Program-made: the position numbers and the translations under genes
Assembly: GCF_040719265.1 (NCBI RefSeq)
Contig: NZ_JBFDAH010000012.1
Span: 1 to 64,000, forward strand
Direction of reading: 5' to 3'
Length of the DNA stretch: 64,000 nucleotides
Source of the DNA: Aliikangiella maris
GTDB lineage: Bacteria > Pseudomonadota > Gammaproteobacteria > Enterobacterales > Kangiellaceae
In this document: one piece after another, positions 18,630-26,593 of the stretch
How the letters are laid out: each line of letters begins with the position of its first letter
Numbering within the stretch: the first letter of the stretch is position 1
Notes under the pieces: generated by a model
Seen by the model: the letters and a program-made list of their open reading frames with translations, nothing else
Databases searched by the model: none
Told to the model about the DNA's origin: nothing

Positions 18630-21356
18630 ATGATTCGAAACTCAAAAAGCCGAAAAATTAACGATAAGAGAGCACTCTTAAATTTATATTTTGGTTTTAC
18701 TGCTGCGGCGAGTCTGCTCTCTGTTTCTCTTTCACCTCAAACTGTTTTTGCAGCACAGCAATCCGATAAAACAGAAAAGAAAATTGTTGTTACTGGAACT
18801 CGGATAAAAAAAGTCAACATTGATGAACTTTCACCTATTTTATCGATTACCCGCGAAGAAATTGACAAGCAAGGGTACGCCACAGTCAAAGATGTCATCA
18901 GTGGCTTTGTGCAAAATACGGGCGGTACAATTGATAACTCATTTACTTTTGGATTCACGCCGGGTGCCTCTGCAGTTAATCTGCGCGGAGTTGGTTTTGG
19001 GCATACGCTGGTCTTAATCGATGGTCGTCGCTTACCGATATATCCGGTTGGAATCGGTGGCACACTCAATTTTGTTGATCTATCTGCTATTCCTATGGCG
19101 TTTGTTGAACGGATTGATGTTTTAACCGATGGCGCATCGGCTGTTTATGGTTCTGATGCCGTATCGGGTGTCATCAATATTATTACCCGAAAAGACATTG
19201 AAGGTATTTCCATGAGTTATCGCTATGGTGATACTACTGATGGTGGTTACCAAAGTCATCGATATAACCTGCTGACGGGTTCAAGAAATGGCGATACGCA
19301 AATTGATCTCATCCTGGATATTTGGAGTCAGGAGCCATTATGGGCAGTGCAACGTGACTATGCAAAAAGTGATGTTGCCAATCCTCGAGGCAGCTATAGT
19401 CCGGGTGGTGCCAGCTTTTTGGGATTTGAGTCTCGCCAGGTAACACAACATCCAGCCTGTGGTACCAGTGACGATCCTATTGGTGGGCAAGGCAAACCGA
19501 ATGTCTCATTCAGTTATTTTTTCCCTGATGAAATCTGGTGTGGTTTTGATCGTGCGCCGTATCGACAGTTAATCGCACCACATGATCGCTTTTCCTTAAT
19601 GGCAAGATTGTCTTATGAAATCAATGATGACCTATCTTTTATGAGCCGAATTGGGTATTCCTATGCAAAAGTTGATTTGCAAATGGAACCTAATTTTTAT
19701 GGTGGCGGATTATTTAATGGTGTTGGTTCTGCTGTTCCCAATAATGGTGCGACACTGCTAGCTGGTACACGGAATAATCCAACGACTGGCACCGATTTTG
19801 AAGAAGCTGGTGTTTTTGTCAGACGTCTGGTTGAATTTGGCCCCCGTTATACTGAAATTGATGATCATTCGATTAACTTATTAGCGGGTTTAAAAGGAAC
19901 AATAGCCGATGGAAAATATGATTGGGAGCTCGGGTTTTCGTATAACCGCACTGATATTCGTCAAGATAGAAACAGCATTTTACTGAGTGGACTAAATTCA
20001 GCCGTAGATAATGGGCTTGATCTGTTTAAACCAATTCCTGGTGAGCTGGTTCAATCCTTGACTTATATTGCAAATAAAGAAGCTTTTTCCAGTAATCAGC
20101 TAGTAGATTTTTTAATATCTGGTGATTTGCCGATAAGCTTATCAAATGGGCCGATTCAATTTGCTATTGCGCTAGAAAGAATCGTCGAAAAGTACGAAGA
20201 CATACCTGATCCGTTAGTGGTTCAAGGTGATGGGTTTGATGGATATACCTCTGGAAAAGGTGAGCGTACTCACTTGGGATTAGGTGCTGAATTAAGCTTA
20301 CCTTTTTCTGAAAGTTTTGAAATGGACTTGGCTTTTCGCTGGGATGATTATGATGATGAATCTAGCGTTAATAATGCTATCAGTCCAAAAATTGCCTTGA
20401 ATTACACGCCTTTTGAGGGTTTTTATACGCGATTATCCTGGGGCAAAAGCTTTCGTGCACCCGATCTGCAACGGCTATTTGGTGGTCAAACCAAGAGCTT
20501 TATTGATGTTACTGATCCGCTTATCCTAGTAGATGAGAATGGTAATTTATGTGAACCAGAAAACAGTGAGGCCTGTCGTCCTGCTTTGATTCAATCTGCC
20601 AATTTTCTGGTGACACCTAACCTTGATCTCAGCGAGGAAAAGGGCACAAACTTTGGTTTTGGTACCGTTTGGGAAATAACTGATAACCTGACATTAACGG
20701 TCGACTATTTTGAAATTCAGTTAGATGATGTCGTTACAACTTTAACAGCTCAATCGTTAATTGAAGCATGTGCCTTTTATGAGATCTTTTGCGAGTATGT
20801 CATGCGTAATGAAATTGGAACCCTCAATGGACAAGGCGCGTATATTGAAGCACAGGCAATTAATTTTGCTGAATGGGATACCACAGGGGTTGATGTTGTT
20901 GTTAATTACGATTGGCAAAATGACTGGGGTAAATGGTCTACCAGCTTAAACATCACTAAAGTCAAAGACTTTGAAACCCGATTTAAGCGAGAATTTCAAA
21001 AAACGGAAAATATCAGTTTAGGTTTGTTACCAGAATATCGAGCAAACCTGATTGTTGATTGGCAAAGTGAAAGCTTGGGAGTGACCGCTCGCATTAATTA
21101 CATTGATAAAATTAGTGGTGGTTTTTGTTTTCCATGCCAGCAAAGTCAGTTTATTGATTCGTGGCTTACAACTAACATTAATATGCGTTTCAACTACTCT
21201 GACTTTACGCGCATTCATTTAGGAGTGAATAACCTGACTAACGAAGCGCCACCCGACGACCCATCACAAAATAACTGGCCCTGGTTTCCTGTTTCTGCTG
21301 GCTATCATAGTTCGATTGGTCGGGAAATGTACTTTCAAATTGAATCTAATTTCTAG
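18630..21356 (+). CDS. TonB-dependent outer-membrane receptor
   Basis: A 908-residue receptor. A signal peptide with a hydrophobic core at about 20-35 ends near VFA-AQ. A TonB-box-like segment IVVTGTRIKK lies at about residues 52-62, the plug domain follows (about 65-190, with NLRGVG, LVLIDGRR and GASAVYGSDAVSGVINI motifs), then the barrel ending in F. The plug motifs place it in the large class of TonB receptors with a conserved DGASAVYGSDA loop, common in marine bacteria for carbohydrates or peptides, but the substrate is unknown. The ATG at 18630 has no good ribosome site, so translation may be weak or the start may differ slightly. Confidence 0.92.
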   Translation: MIRNSKSRKINDKRALLNLYFGFTAAASLLSVSLSPQTVFAAQQSDKTEKKIVVTGTRIKKVNIDELSPILSITREEIDKQGYATVKDVISGFVQNTGGTIDNSFTFGFTPGASAVNLRGVGFGHTLVLIDGRRLPIYPVGIGGTLNFVDLSAIPMAFVERIDVLTDGASAVYGSDAVSGVINIITRKDIEGISMSYRYGDTTDGGYQSHRYNLLTGSRNGDTQIDLILDIWSQEPLWAVQRDYAKSDVANPRGSYSPGGASFLGFESRQVTQHPACGTSDDPIGGQGKPNVSFSYFFPDEIWCGFDRAPYRQLIAPHDRFSLMARLSYEINDDLSFMSRIGYSYAKVDLQMEPNFYGGGLFNGVGSAVPNNGATLLAGTRNNPTTGTDFEEAGVFVRRLVEFGPRYTEIDDHSINLLAGLKGTIADGKYDWELGFSYNRTDIRQDRNSILLSGLNSAVDNGLDLFKPIPGELVQSLTYIANKEAFSSNQLVDFLISGDLPISLSNGPIQFAIALERIVEKYEDIPDPLVVQGDGFDGYTSGKGERTHLGLGAELSLPFSESFEMDLAFRWDDYDDESSVNNAISPKIALNYTPFEGFYTRLSWGKSFRAPDLQRLFGGQTKSFIDVTDPLILVDENGNLCEPENSEACRPALIQSANFLVTPNLDLSEEKGTNFGFGTVWEITDNLTLTVDYFEIQLDDVVTTLTAQSLIEACAFYEIFCEYVMRNEIGTLNGQGAYIEAQAINFAEWDTTGVDVVVNYDWQNDWGKWSTSLNITKVKDFETRFKREFQKTENISLGLLPEYRANLIVDWQSESLGVTARINYIDKISGGFCFPCQQSQFIDSWLTTNINMRFNYSDFTRIHLGVNNLTNEAPPDDPSQNNWPWFPVSAGYHSSIGREMYFQIESNF

Positions 21357-21577
21357 TCATTTGAAGTTTGGCAATTTTGCCTGATTACTGTTTAGCGCTA
21401 AATTCACTGAAGTATATTTGGCGCTAATCTCTTATAGCGCTGAATAGACGTTTCTTATTTTTTTACTGCTAAAAATTGATATATCCTGTCAAATTAAAGT
21501 TTTAAGTACTGAAATTGCGCTAATTTCAGATAAACGCCTAATTCAACAAATATTGGTAATAGAAAGTATCGGGGCAC
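21357..21577. repeat. four GCGCTAA-like boxes in the spacer before rpsO
   Basis: The core GCGCTRA occurs four times: TTAGCGCTAA (21392-21401, a perfect palindrome), TTGGCGCTAA (21418-21427), TAGCGCTGA (21435-21443) and ATTGCGCTAA (21514-21523). The first three can pair with each other and might end transcription of the receptor gene, or they may be binding sites. No gene is seen in this spacer. Confidence 0.4.
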
Positions 21578-21606
21578 TTGCCTGACTCTGCTGGTTACTG
21601 TACAAT
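21578..21606 (+). promoter_or_regulatory. sigma-70-type promoter of rpsO
   Basis: A TTGCCT -35 box (21578-21583) and a TACAAT -10 box (21601-21606) are separated by exactly 17 bases, about 80 bases before the rpsO start. A 10-bp inverted repeat ATTCGGCCGT/ACGGCTGAAT with one wobble pair (21605-21630) overlaps the -10 box and expected start of transcription. Confidence 0.65.
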
Positions 21607-21686
21607 TCGGCCGTCCCGATACGGCTGAATTAGTGATCGGCTGTATTATTTAGTTCTAATTTAAAGTATTTTCTCGGAGTAAATAT

Positions 21687-21956
21687 ATGTCACTAAGCGC
21701 AGAAGCGAAAGCACAAATTATTGCAGACTATGCTCGTGGTGAAGGCGATACAGGTTCACCTGAAGTTCAGGTTGCTTTATTAAGTCACCAAATTAATCAC
21801 TTGCAAGGTCACTTTAAAGAGCACATCCATGATCATCATTCACGTCGTGGATTGTTAAGAATGGTAAGTCAGCGTCGTAAGTTGCTTGACTACCTGAAAG
21901 GCAAAGATCTTGAGCGTTACACCGATTTAATCGGTCGTTTAGGATTACGTCGATAG
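21687..21956 (+). CDS. rpsO: 30S ribosomal protein S15
   Basis: An 89-residue primary 16S rRNA-binding protein of the small-subunit platform. The family signature is clear: GDTGSPEVQVALLSHQIN near residues 22-39 and LLRMVSQRRKLLDYLK around 55-70. The length equals that of E. coli S15. CTCGGAG precedes the ATG at a normal distance. In E. coli S15 represses its own mRNA through a pseudoknot; whether this leader forms one is not evident. The gene is followed by a strong terminator and then pnp, the conserved gammaproteobacterial order. Confidence 0.97.
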   Translation: MSLSAEAKAQIIADYARGEGDTGSPEVQVALLSHQINHLQGHFKEHIHDHHSRRGLLRMVSQRRKLLDYLKGKDLERYTDLIGRLGLRR

Positions 21957-21968
21957 TCAATGATTTAC

Positions 21969-21995
21969 AAAAAAGGGGCTTTCAGCCCCTTTTTT
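21969..21995 (+). terminator. intrinsic terminator between rpsO and pnp
   Basis: Stem AAAAAAGGGGCT/AGCCCCTTTTTT around a TTC loop, immediately downstream of rpsO. Read-through would give the rpsO-pnp transcript known in E. coli. Confidence 0.88.
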
Positions 21996-22245
21996 GCCTG
22001 CTTCCGCAAAACAAACAAAATAGACAAATTTTGCTAAAGCGTAGCAAAGCTGAAAATTAAGTCTATTATTGATACAGAATTTCAAACAAATATAAAAACG
22101 CCTAGGTTATTCAATTGAGATCAGATATTTGAGATTTCGTAAATTTGTACAAAATACCTTCTAAATTTCAAATTCATTCCCAGTGTAAGTCCTTAATTGA
22201 ATAGTCTAGGCAAAGATTAACAAGTTAAAATTTAAAGGAAAAATT

Positions 22246-24384
22246 GTGAATCCTATTAAAAAGTCATTTCAATTTGGTAGTCATACCGTCACCTTAGAGA
22301 CTGGAGAAATCGCCCGTCAAGCTTCTGGTAGCATCATTATTGATGTTGAGGGAACTACGATTATGGTTACTACCGTTGGTAAAAAAGAAGCCAAGCCTGG
22401 ACAAGATTTTTTTCCATTGACCGTTAACTATCAAGAAAAAAGATATGCCGCTGGAAAAATACCGGGTGGATTTGTTAAACGCGAAACTCGACCTTCAGAT
22501 GCCGAAACGCTGATCGCTCGACTGATTGATCGTCCCTTAAGACCGTTATTCCCTAAAAGCTTTAAAAATGAAGTACAAATTATCTGTACGGTTATTTCAA
22601 TTAACCCGCAAATTGATCCTCAGGTTGTCGCACTATTAGGTGCATCGGCATCATTGGCGATTTCAGGTATTCCATTTAACGGTCCTGTAGGTGCTGCACG
22701 TGTTGGCTACAAAGATGGACAGTATATTTTAAATGCTAATGTAGACGAGATGGCGCAGTCATCGCTAGATCTGGTGGTCGCTGGAACTGAAAATGCTGTG
22801 CTGATGGTTGAGTCAGAAGCAAAAGAGCTACCTGAATCAGTCATGTTAGGCGCTGTTATGTATGGTTTTGCTGAAATGCAAGTGGCTATAAAGGCAATCA
22901 ATGAATTTGCTGGTGAAGTAGCAAAAGAGCCTTGGGACTGGACAGCCCCCGCCGAAGACACTTCACTATTAGAGCAAGTTGCCGGTCAGGCAAAAGAAGC
23001 AATCACAGCTGCTTATGGCATTGCTGATAAAATCGAGCGACAAGATAAACTGGCTGAAATTCGTCAGGCTACAGTCGAAGCATTAGTTAGCGAGCAAGAA
23101 GGTTCACCTGCTGTAGAAGATGTTTTAGCGGCATTTTCTAAAACAGAAAAGTCAGTTGTACGTAATCGGGTTATTGCTGGCGAACCTCGAATTGATGGTC
23201 GTGAACATGATATGGTTCGTGCGCTTTATATTCGCACTGGCGTATTACCAAGAACGCATGGTTCGGCGCTATTTACACGAGGTGAAACTCAGGCGCTGGT
23301 AGTTGCAACATTGGGAACAGAGCGAGATTCGCAAATTGTTGACGGCTTGCTAGGCGAGCAAAAAGAAAGCTTCATGCTGCACTATAACTTCCCTCCCTAT
23401 TGTGTGGGCGAGGTGGGCTTTTTAGGTGCGCCAAAACGTCGTGAAATTGGTCATGGTAAATTGGCTAAGCGTGGCGTACAAGCCGTTATTCCGAGCCAGA
23501 GTGAATTCCCTTATACGATTCGTGTTGTTTCAGAAATTACTGAATCAAATGGTTCAAGTTCAATGGCATCTGTTTGTGGTACTAGCTTGGCATTAATGGA
23601 TGCGGGTGTTCCGGTCAAATCACCGGTTGCTGGTATCGCAATGGGATTAGTTAAAGAAGAAGATAAGTACGTTGTATTATCTGACATTTTAGGTGATGAA
23701 GATCATCTGGGCGATATGGACTTTAAAGTCGCTGGAACCGAAAATGGTATTACTGCTTTGCAAATGGATATCAAGATCGAAGGGATTAATCAGGAAATTA
23801 TGGAAAAAGCATTACATCAGGCGAAAGGTGGTCGTTTGCACATTCTTAAAGTGATGAACGAAGCCATTGGCACTGCGCGTGAAGATATTTCTGAGTTTGC
23901 TCCACGTATTACCAGTATCAAAATTGATCCACAAAAAATTGGGGATGTTATTGGTAAAGGCGGTGCGACCATTCGAGCGTTGACTGAAGAGTCTGGTGCA
24001 ACTATCGAAATTGAAGAAGACGGAACGGTTAAAATTGCTGCCGTTGAAAAGTCAGCTTCTGATTTCGCGGTGAAACGAATCAAAGAACTTACCGAAGAAA
24101 TCGAAGAAGGTAAGATTTACAAAGGCGTGGTTTCTAAAATTGCAGATTTTGGTGCCTTCGTTGATTTTATGGGTAATAAAACAGGACTGGTACATATTTC
24201 ACAAATTGCACATGAGCGAGTGAATAAAGTCACTGACTACTTATCTGTTGGTCAAGAACTTGAAGTAAAAGTCCTCGAAGTCGATCGTCAAGGGCGAATT
24301 CGTTTAAGTCGTAAAGCTGTTATCGAGCCACCAGCAGCAGAAGCGACAACCGAAAACTCAGATAATCAATCTGTTGATAATTAA
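22246..24384 (+). CDS. pnp: polynucleotide phosphorylase
   Basis: Phosphorolytic 3'-to-5' exoribonuclease of the RNA degradosome, 712 residues (E. coli about 711). Order: first RNase PH domain, alpha-helical linker, second RNase PH domain with GTSLALMDAGVP and the DILGDEDHLGDMDFKVAGT active-site region, KH domain (about 555-615, IGKGGATIRALTEESGA), and S1 domain (about 620-690, GVVSKIADFGAFVDF). GTG start at 22246 has an AAAGGAAAA ribosome site 8 bases upstream. The 289-base leader after the rpsO terminator could be the site of RNase III/PNPase autoregulation known in E. coli, which is inference here. Confidence 0.97.
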   Translation: MNPIKKSFQFGSHTVTLETGEIARQASGSIIIDVEGTTIMVTTVGKKEAKPGQDFFPLTVNYQEKRYAAGKIPGGFVKRETRPSDAETLIARLIDRPLRPLFPKSFKNEVQIICTVISINPQIDPQVVALLGASASLAISGIPFNGPVGAARVGYKDGQYILNANVDEMAQSSLDLVVAGTENAVLMVESEAKELPESVMLGAVMYGFAEMQVAIKAINEFAGEVAKEPWDWTAPAEDTSLLEQVAGQAKEAITAAYGIADKIERQDKLAEIRQATVEALVSEQEGSPAVEDVLAAFSKTEKSVVRNRVIAGEPRIDGREHDMVRALYIRTGVLPRTHGSALFTRGETQALVVATLGTERDSQIVDGLLGEQKESFMLHYNFPPYCVGEVGFLGAPKRREIGHGKLAKRGVQAVIPSQSEFPYTIRVVSEITESNGSSSMASVCGTSLALMDAGVPVKSPVAGIAMGLVKEEDKYVVLSDILGDEDHLGDMDFKVAGTENGITALQMDIKIEGINQEIMEKALHQAKGGRLHILKVMNEAIGTAREDISEFAPRITSIKIDPQKIGDVIGKGGATIRALTEESGATIEIEEDGTVKIAAVEKSASDFAVKRIKELTEEIEEGKIYKGVVSKIADFGAFVDFMGNKTGLVHISQIAHERVNKVTDYLSVGQELEVKVLEVDRQGRIRLSRKAVIEPPAAEATTENSDNQSVDN

Positions 24385-24396
24385 AATGACAAACAG

Positions 24397-24430
24397 AACA
24401 GCCACTAATTCTTAAGTGGCTGTTTTTTTT
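24397..24430 (+). terminator. intrinsic terminator after pnp
   Basis: Stem CAGCCACT/AGTGGCTG with an 8-base loop followed by eight T. It lies between convergent pnp and ppnN. Confidence 0.88.
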
Positions 24431-24447
24431 ATCCGCAATTTATATCA

Positions 24448-25842
24448 CTAAGTTTGTGGTTTTTGATCTACTTCTTGCATAATCTGGTAACAGGGAATAT
24501 AGGTGCTACCCGGTAATTTCATGCGTTTTTGTTGAACAAAAGCTTCCAGCAGTTTATCGAGTGGTCGCATAATCGTTGGATCACCATTTATTTGGTAAGG
24601 GCCATGTTGTTCAATTGCTCTGATACCGCTTTCTTTAACATTACCAGCAACAATACCAGAAAAGGCGCGTCTTAAATTGGCAGCTAATTGATGAATTTCC
24701 AGATCGGCTGATAAGTCCAGTGATGACATGTTTTCATGGGTTGGAATGAAAGGTTGTTGATAACTTAAATCAATATTAAGTTCCCAATTAAAATAATAGG
24801 CATCGTTTTGCCGACGACGATATTGTTTAACTCGCTCAACACTGTTAGCCATGACACGAGCTACTTGCTCAGGGTCATCAATGATGATTTTGTATTTTTG
24901 TTGTGCTTCAAAGCCCAATGTGTCATTAATAAATTCATTTAATTGCTGAAAGTAGGGTTCACTGGATTTGGGGCCTGTTAGCAGTAAAGGAAAAGGAATA
25001 CTCTGGTTCTTGGGGTTTAATAAGATACCGAGTAAATACAATAATTCTTCGGCCGTTCCTGCGCCACCGGGAAAAATAATTATACCGTGAGCGACTCTGA
25101 CAAACGCTTCAAGGCGTTTTTCAATATCGGGTAAAATAACCAGTTCATTAACTATTGGGTTAGGCGCTTCTGCTGCTATGATATCTGGCTCAGTTAAGCC
25201 GAGAAAGCGTGAGCTAGTGATATGTTGCTTAGCATGCGCAATTGCTGCGCCTTTCATTGGACCCTTCATCACGCCAGGTCCACAACCAGTACAAATATTC
25301 AGTCCTCTTAATCCCATTGAATGGCCGACTTCCTTAGAGTATTGATATTCCTCTTGAGATATTGAGTGCCCGCCCCAGCAAACGACCATATTGGGTGATT
25401 CGCCCGCGTGTAATACATCGGCGTTGCGTAATAACTGAAAAACATGATCGGTGATGCCTGGACTTGATTCCAGATCGTGTTTGCGGCGGCTACGCTCGGC
25501 TTCGGAATAGACAATATCGCGCATGGCACTAAACAGCATTTCTCGGCTAGAGGCGATCATTTCACCATCAACAAAGGCATTCGCCGGCGCATTATGCAAT
25601 TCTAGCCTGATACCTCTATCCTGCTGAATAATTTCAATTTCGAAGTCAGGATAGGCTTCGAGAATGGCTTTGGCATTGTCACTTTTAGAGCCCGTATTTA
25701 AAATTGCCAAAGCGCAGCGTCTAAATAATGGGTAGAGTCCGTTTTCCCCAATTTGTTTGAGTTTTTCTACTTCAATTCTCGATAAAACTTCGAGACTACC
25801 CTTTGGTGAAACTGATGCATTGATTGTTCTATTTGCTTCCAT
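24448..25842 (-). CDS. ppnN: nucleotide 5'-monophosphate nucleosidase PpnN (YgdH/LOG family)
   Basis: Cleaves the N-glycosidic bond of purine and pyrimidine nucleoside monophosphates to free base and ribose 5-phosphate; the E. coli enzyme responds to (p)ppGpp. The 464-residue protein matches PpnN over its length: N-terminal SPKGSLEVLSRIEVEKLK and RCALAILNTGS, then the LOG domain with GGHSISQEEY, the CTGCGPGVMKGPMKGA glycine-rich motif and the signature PGGAGTAEELLYLLGILL. I start at ATG 25842, which fits the family N-terminus; an upstream in-frame codon at 25893 would add 17 unrelated residues. Convergent with pnp. Confidence 0.9.
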   Translation of the reverse strand: MEANRTINASVSPKGSLEVLSRIEVEKLKQIGENGLYPLFRRCALAILNTGSKSDNAKAILEAYPDFEIEIIQQDRGIRLELHNAPANAFVDGEMIASSREMLFSAMRDIVYSEAERSRRKHDLESSPGITDHVFQLLRNADVLHAGESPNMVVCWGGHSISQEEYQYSKEVGHSMGLRGLNICTGCGPGVMKGPMKGAAIAHAKQHITSSRFLGLTEPDIIAAEAPNPIVNELVILPDIEKRLEAFVRVAHGIIIFPGGAGTAEELLYLLGILLNPKNQSIPFPLLLTGPKSSEPYFQQLNEFINDTLGFEAQQKYKIIIDDPEQVARVMANSVERVKQYRRRQNDAYYFNWELNIDLSYQQPFIPTHENMSSLDLSADLEIHQLAANLRRAFSGIVAGNVKESGIRAIEQHGPYQINGDPTIMRPLDKLLEAFVQQKRMKLPGSTYIPCYQIMQEVDQKPQT

Positions 25843-26222
25843 ATTTACTCTCTGCCTGTTGCTCAAAGTTAGCGCAAAACACATAGGTGCCAATGTATTT
25901 TGGTAGCGTTCATAAGATTAAGTATAGAGTATCCGCTATTGATGAATAACTGGCAGGCCTTTTTAGGGACATGCACTTGTTTGAAAAAGTTATTATTAGC
26001 GGCACTTTTGCATCATCATGACGCAATCTATTTGAAATTAAAAGACTGCGCTATAACAAAAAGTTCGTAGTTATGCTAAACAGATGTTCTCGATTAAATT
26101 TATGTATTGTGATGGTAACAGTATGATTTAAAAATGGTTTTATGATAAAGGGAAGTGTGAATTTTGACGCTGAATATTTTGTGGTTTTAAAAATAGACCC
26201 GACTCGAAAAAAATGTTTGTAA
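25843..26222. other. divergent spacer upstream of the ilv leader
   Basis: AT-rich region between ppnN (minus) and the ilv leader (plus). It should hold the ppnN promoter. No supported gene. A second possible ilv promoter begins with TTGACG at 26163. Confidence 0.4.
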
Positions 26223-26250
26223 TTTGCTGCTGCTCTGTGTTACTTATATA
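26223..26250 (+). promoter_or_regulatory. likely ilv operon promoter
   Basis: TTTGCT (26223-26228) and TATATA (26245-26250) are 16 bases apart; the alternative pair TTGCTG and TATACG has 17. Transcription would start near 26257, about 35 bases before the leader peptide ATG. Confidence 0.45.
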
Positions 26251-26291
26251 CGCCATACAAACTTGAGCCAAATAACAACAGCTACATCGTA

Positions 26292-26378
26292 ATGCTTAAT
26301 CTGAAACAAATCGTTATCATTATTATCGTCCTCGTCGTGGTGATTATTATCACTCCACGGGGGAGAGCTATTGTCTGA
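26292..26378 (+). CDS. ilvL: ilv operon leader peptide (attenuator control peptide)
   Basis: A 28-residue ORF in which 18 residues are branched-chain: nine Ile, six Val and three Leu, packed into residues 7-20. This composition and its place just before a terminator and ilvG match the E. coli ilvL leader. Starvation for Ile, Val or Leu should stall the ribosome in the run. Codons 23-24 (CGG GGG, 26358-26363) form CGGGGG, complementary to the CCCCCG 5' arm of the terminator (26405-26410), so a stalled ribosome upstream could let an antiterminator form, whereas a ribosome at the TGA would cover it. Confidence 0.9.
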   Translation: MLNLKQIVIIIIVLVVVIIITPRGRAIV

Positions 26379-26403
26379 TTAAACTCAAACACTAGATTAA
26401 AAA

Positions 26404-26433
26404 ACCCCCGCTTCGAAAGAACCGGGGGTTTTT
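26404..26433 (+). terminator. ilv attenuator terminator
   Basis: Stem ACCCCCG/CGGGGGT extended past a C-C mismatch by TTC/GAA around a GAAA loop, followed by five T. It lies 26 bases after the leader-peptide stop and about 155 bases before ilvG. The 3' arm sequence CGGGGG is repeated inside the leader peptide gene, giving the mutually exclusive antiterminator pairing. Confidence 0.92.
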
Positions 26434-26485
26434 GCTTATAAGGCTTTTAATTTTTTATAAAAAAACCACACAAGAGAGTAGACCG

Positions 26486-26593
26486 ATGAAAAAGATTATT
26501 ATTTGTTCAAACATTATTATTCGTCCCATTATTAATATTATTTGCGCTATCAATCTGTTTGTGTCGGTCAAGGTGGGGAATAGGCTCTTATGA
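26486..26593 (+). CDS. second isoleucine-rich upstream ORF coupled to ilvG
   Basis: A 35-codon ATG ORF downstream of the attenuator terminator. It has 11 Ile (ten ATT, one ATC), mostly as runs at residues 4-6, 10-12, 15-16 and 18-19, plus three Val and three Leu. AGAGAG stands about 8 bases before its ATG. Its TGA overlaps the ilvG ATG as ATGA (26590-26593), the classical sign of translational coupling. I know of no such second ORF in the E. coli ilvGMEDA leader. It could be a translation-level isoleucine sensor, but AT-rich ATT repeats could also make it by chance. Confidence 0.55.
   Translation: MKKIIICSNIIIRPIINIICAINLFVSVKVGNRLL

Noticed and set aside
18737..19069. Minus-strand reading frame inside the second receptor gene
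   Set aside because: It lies wholly within a strong plus-strand gene with clear domain motifs and has no ribosome site; a shadow frame.
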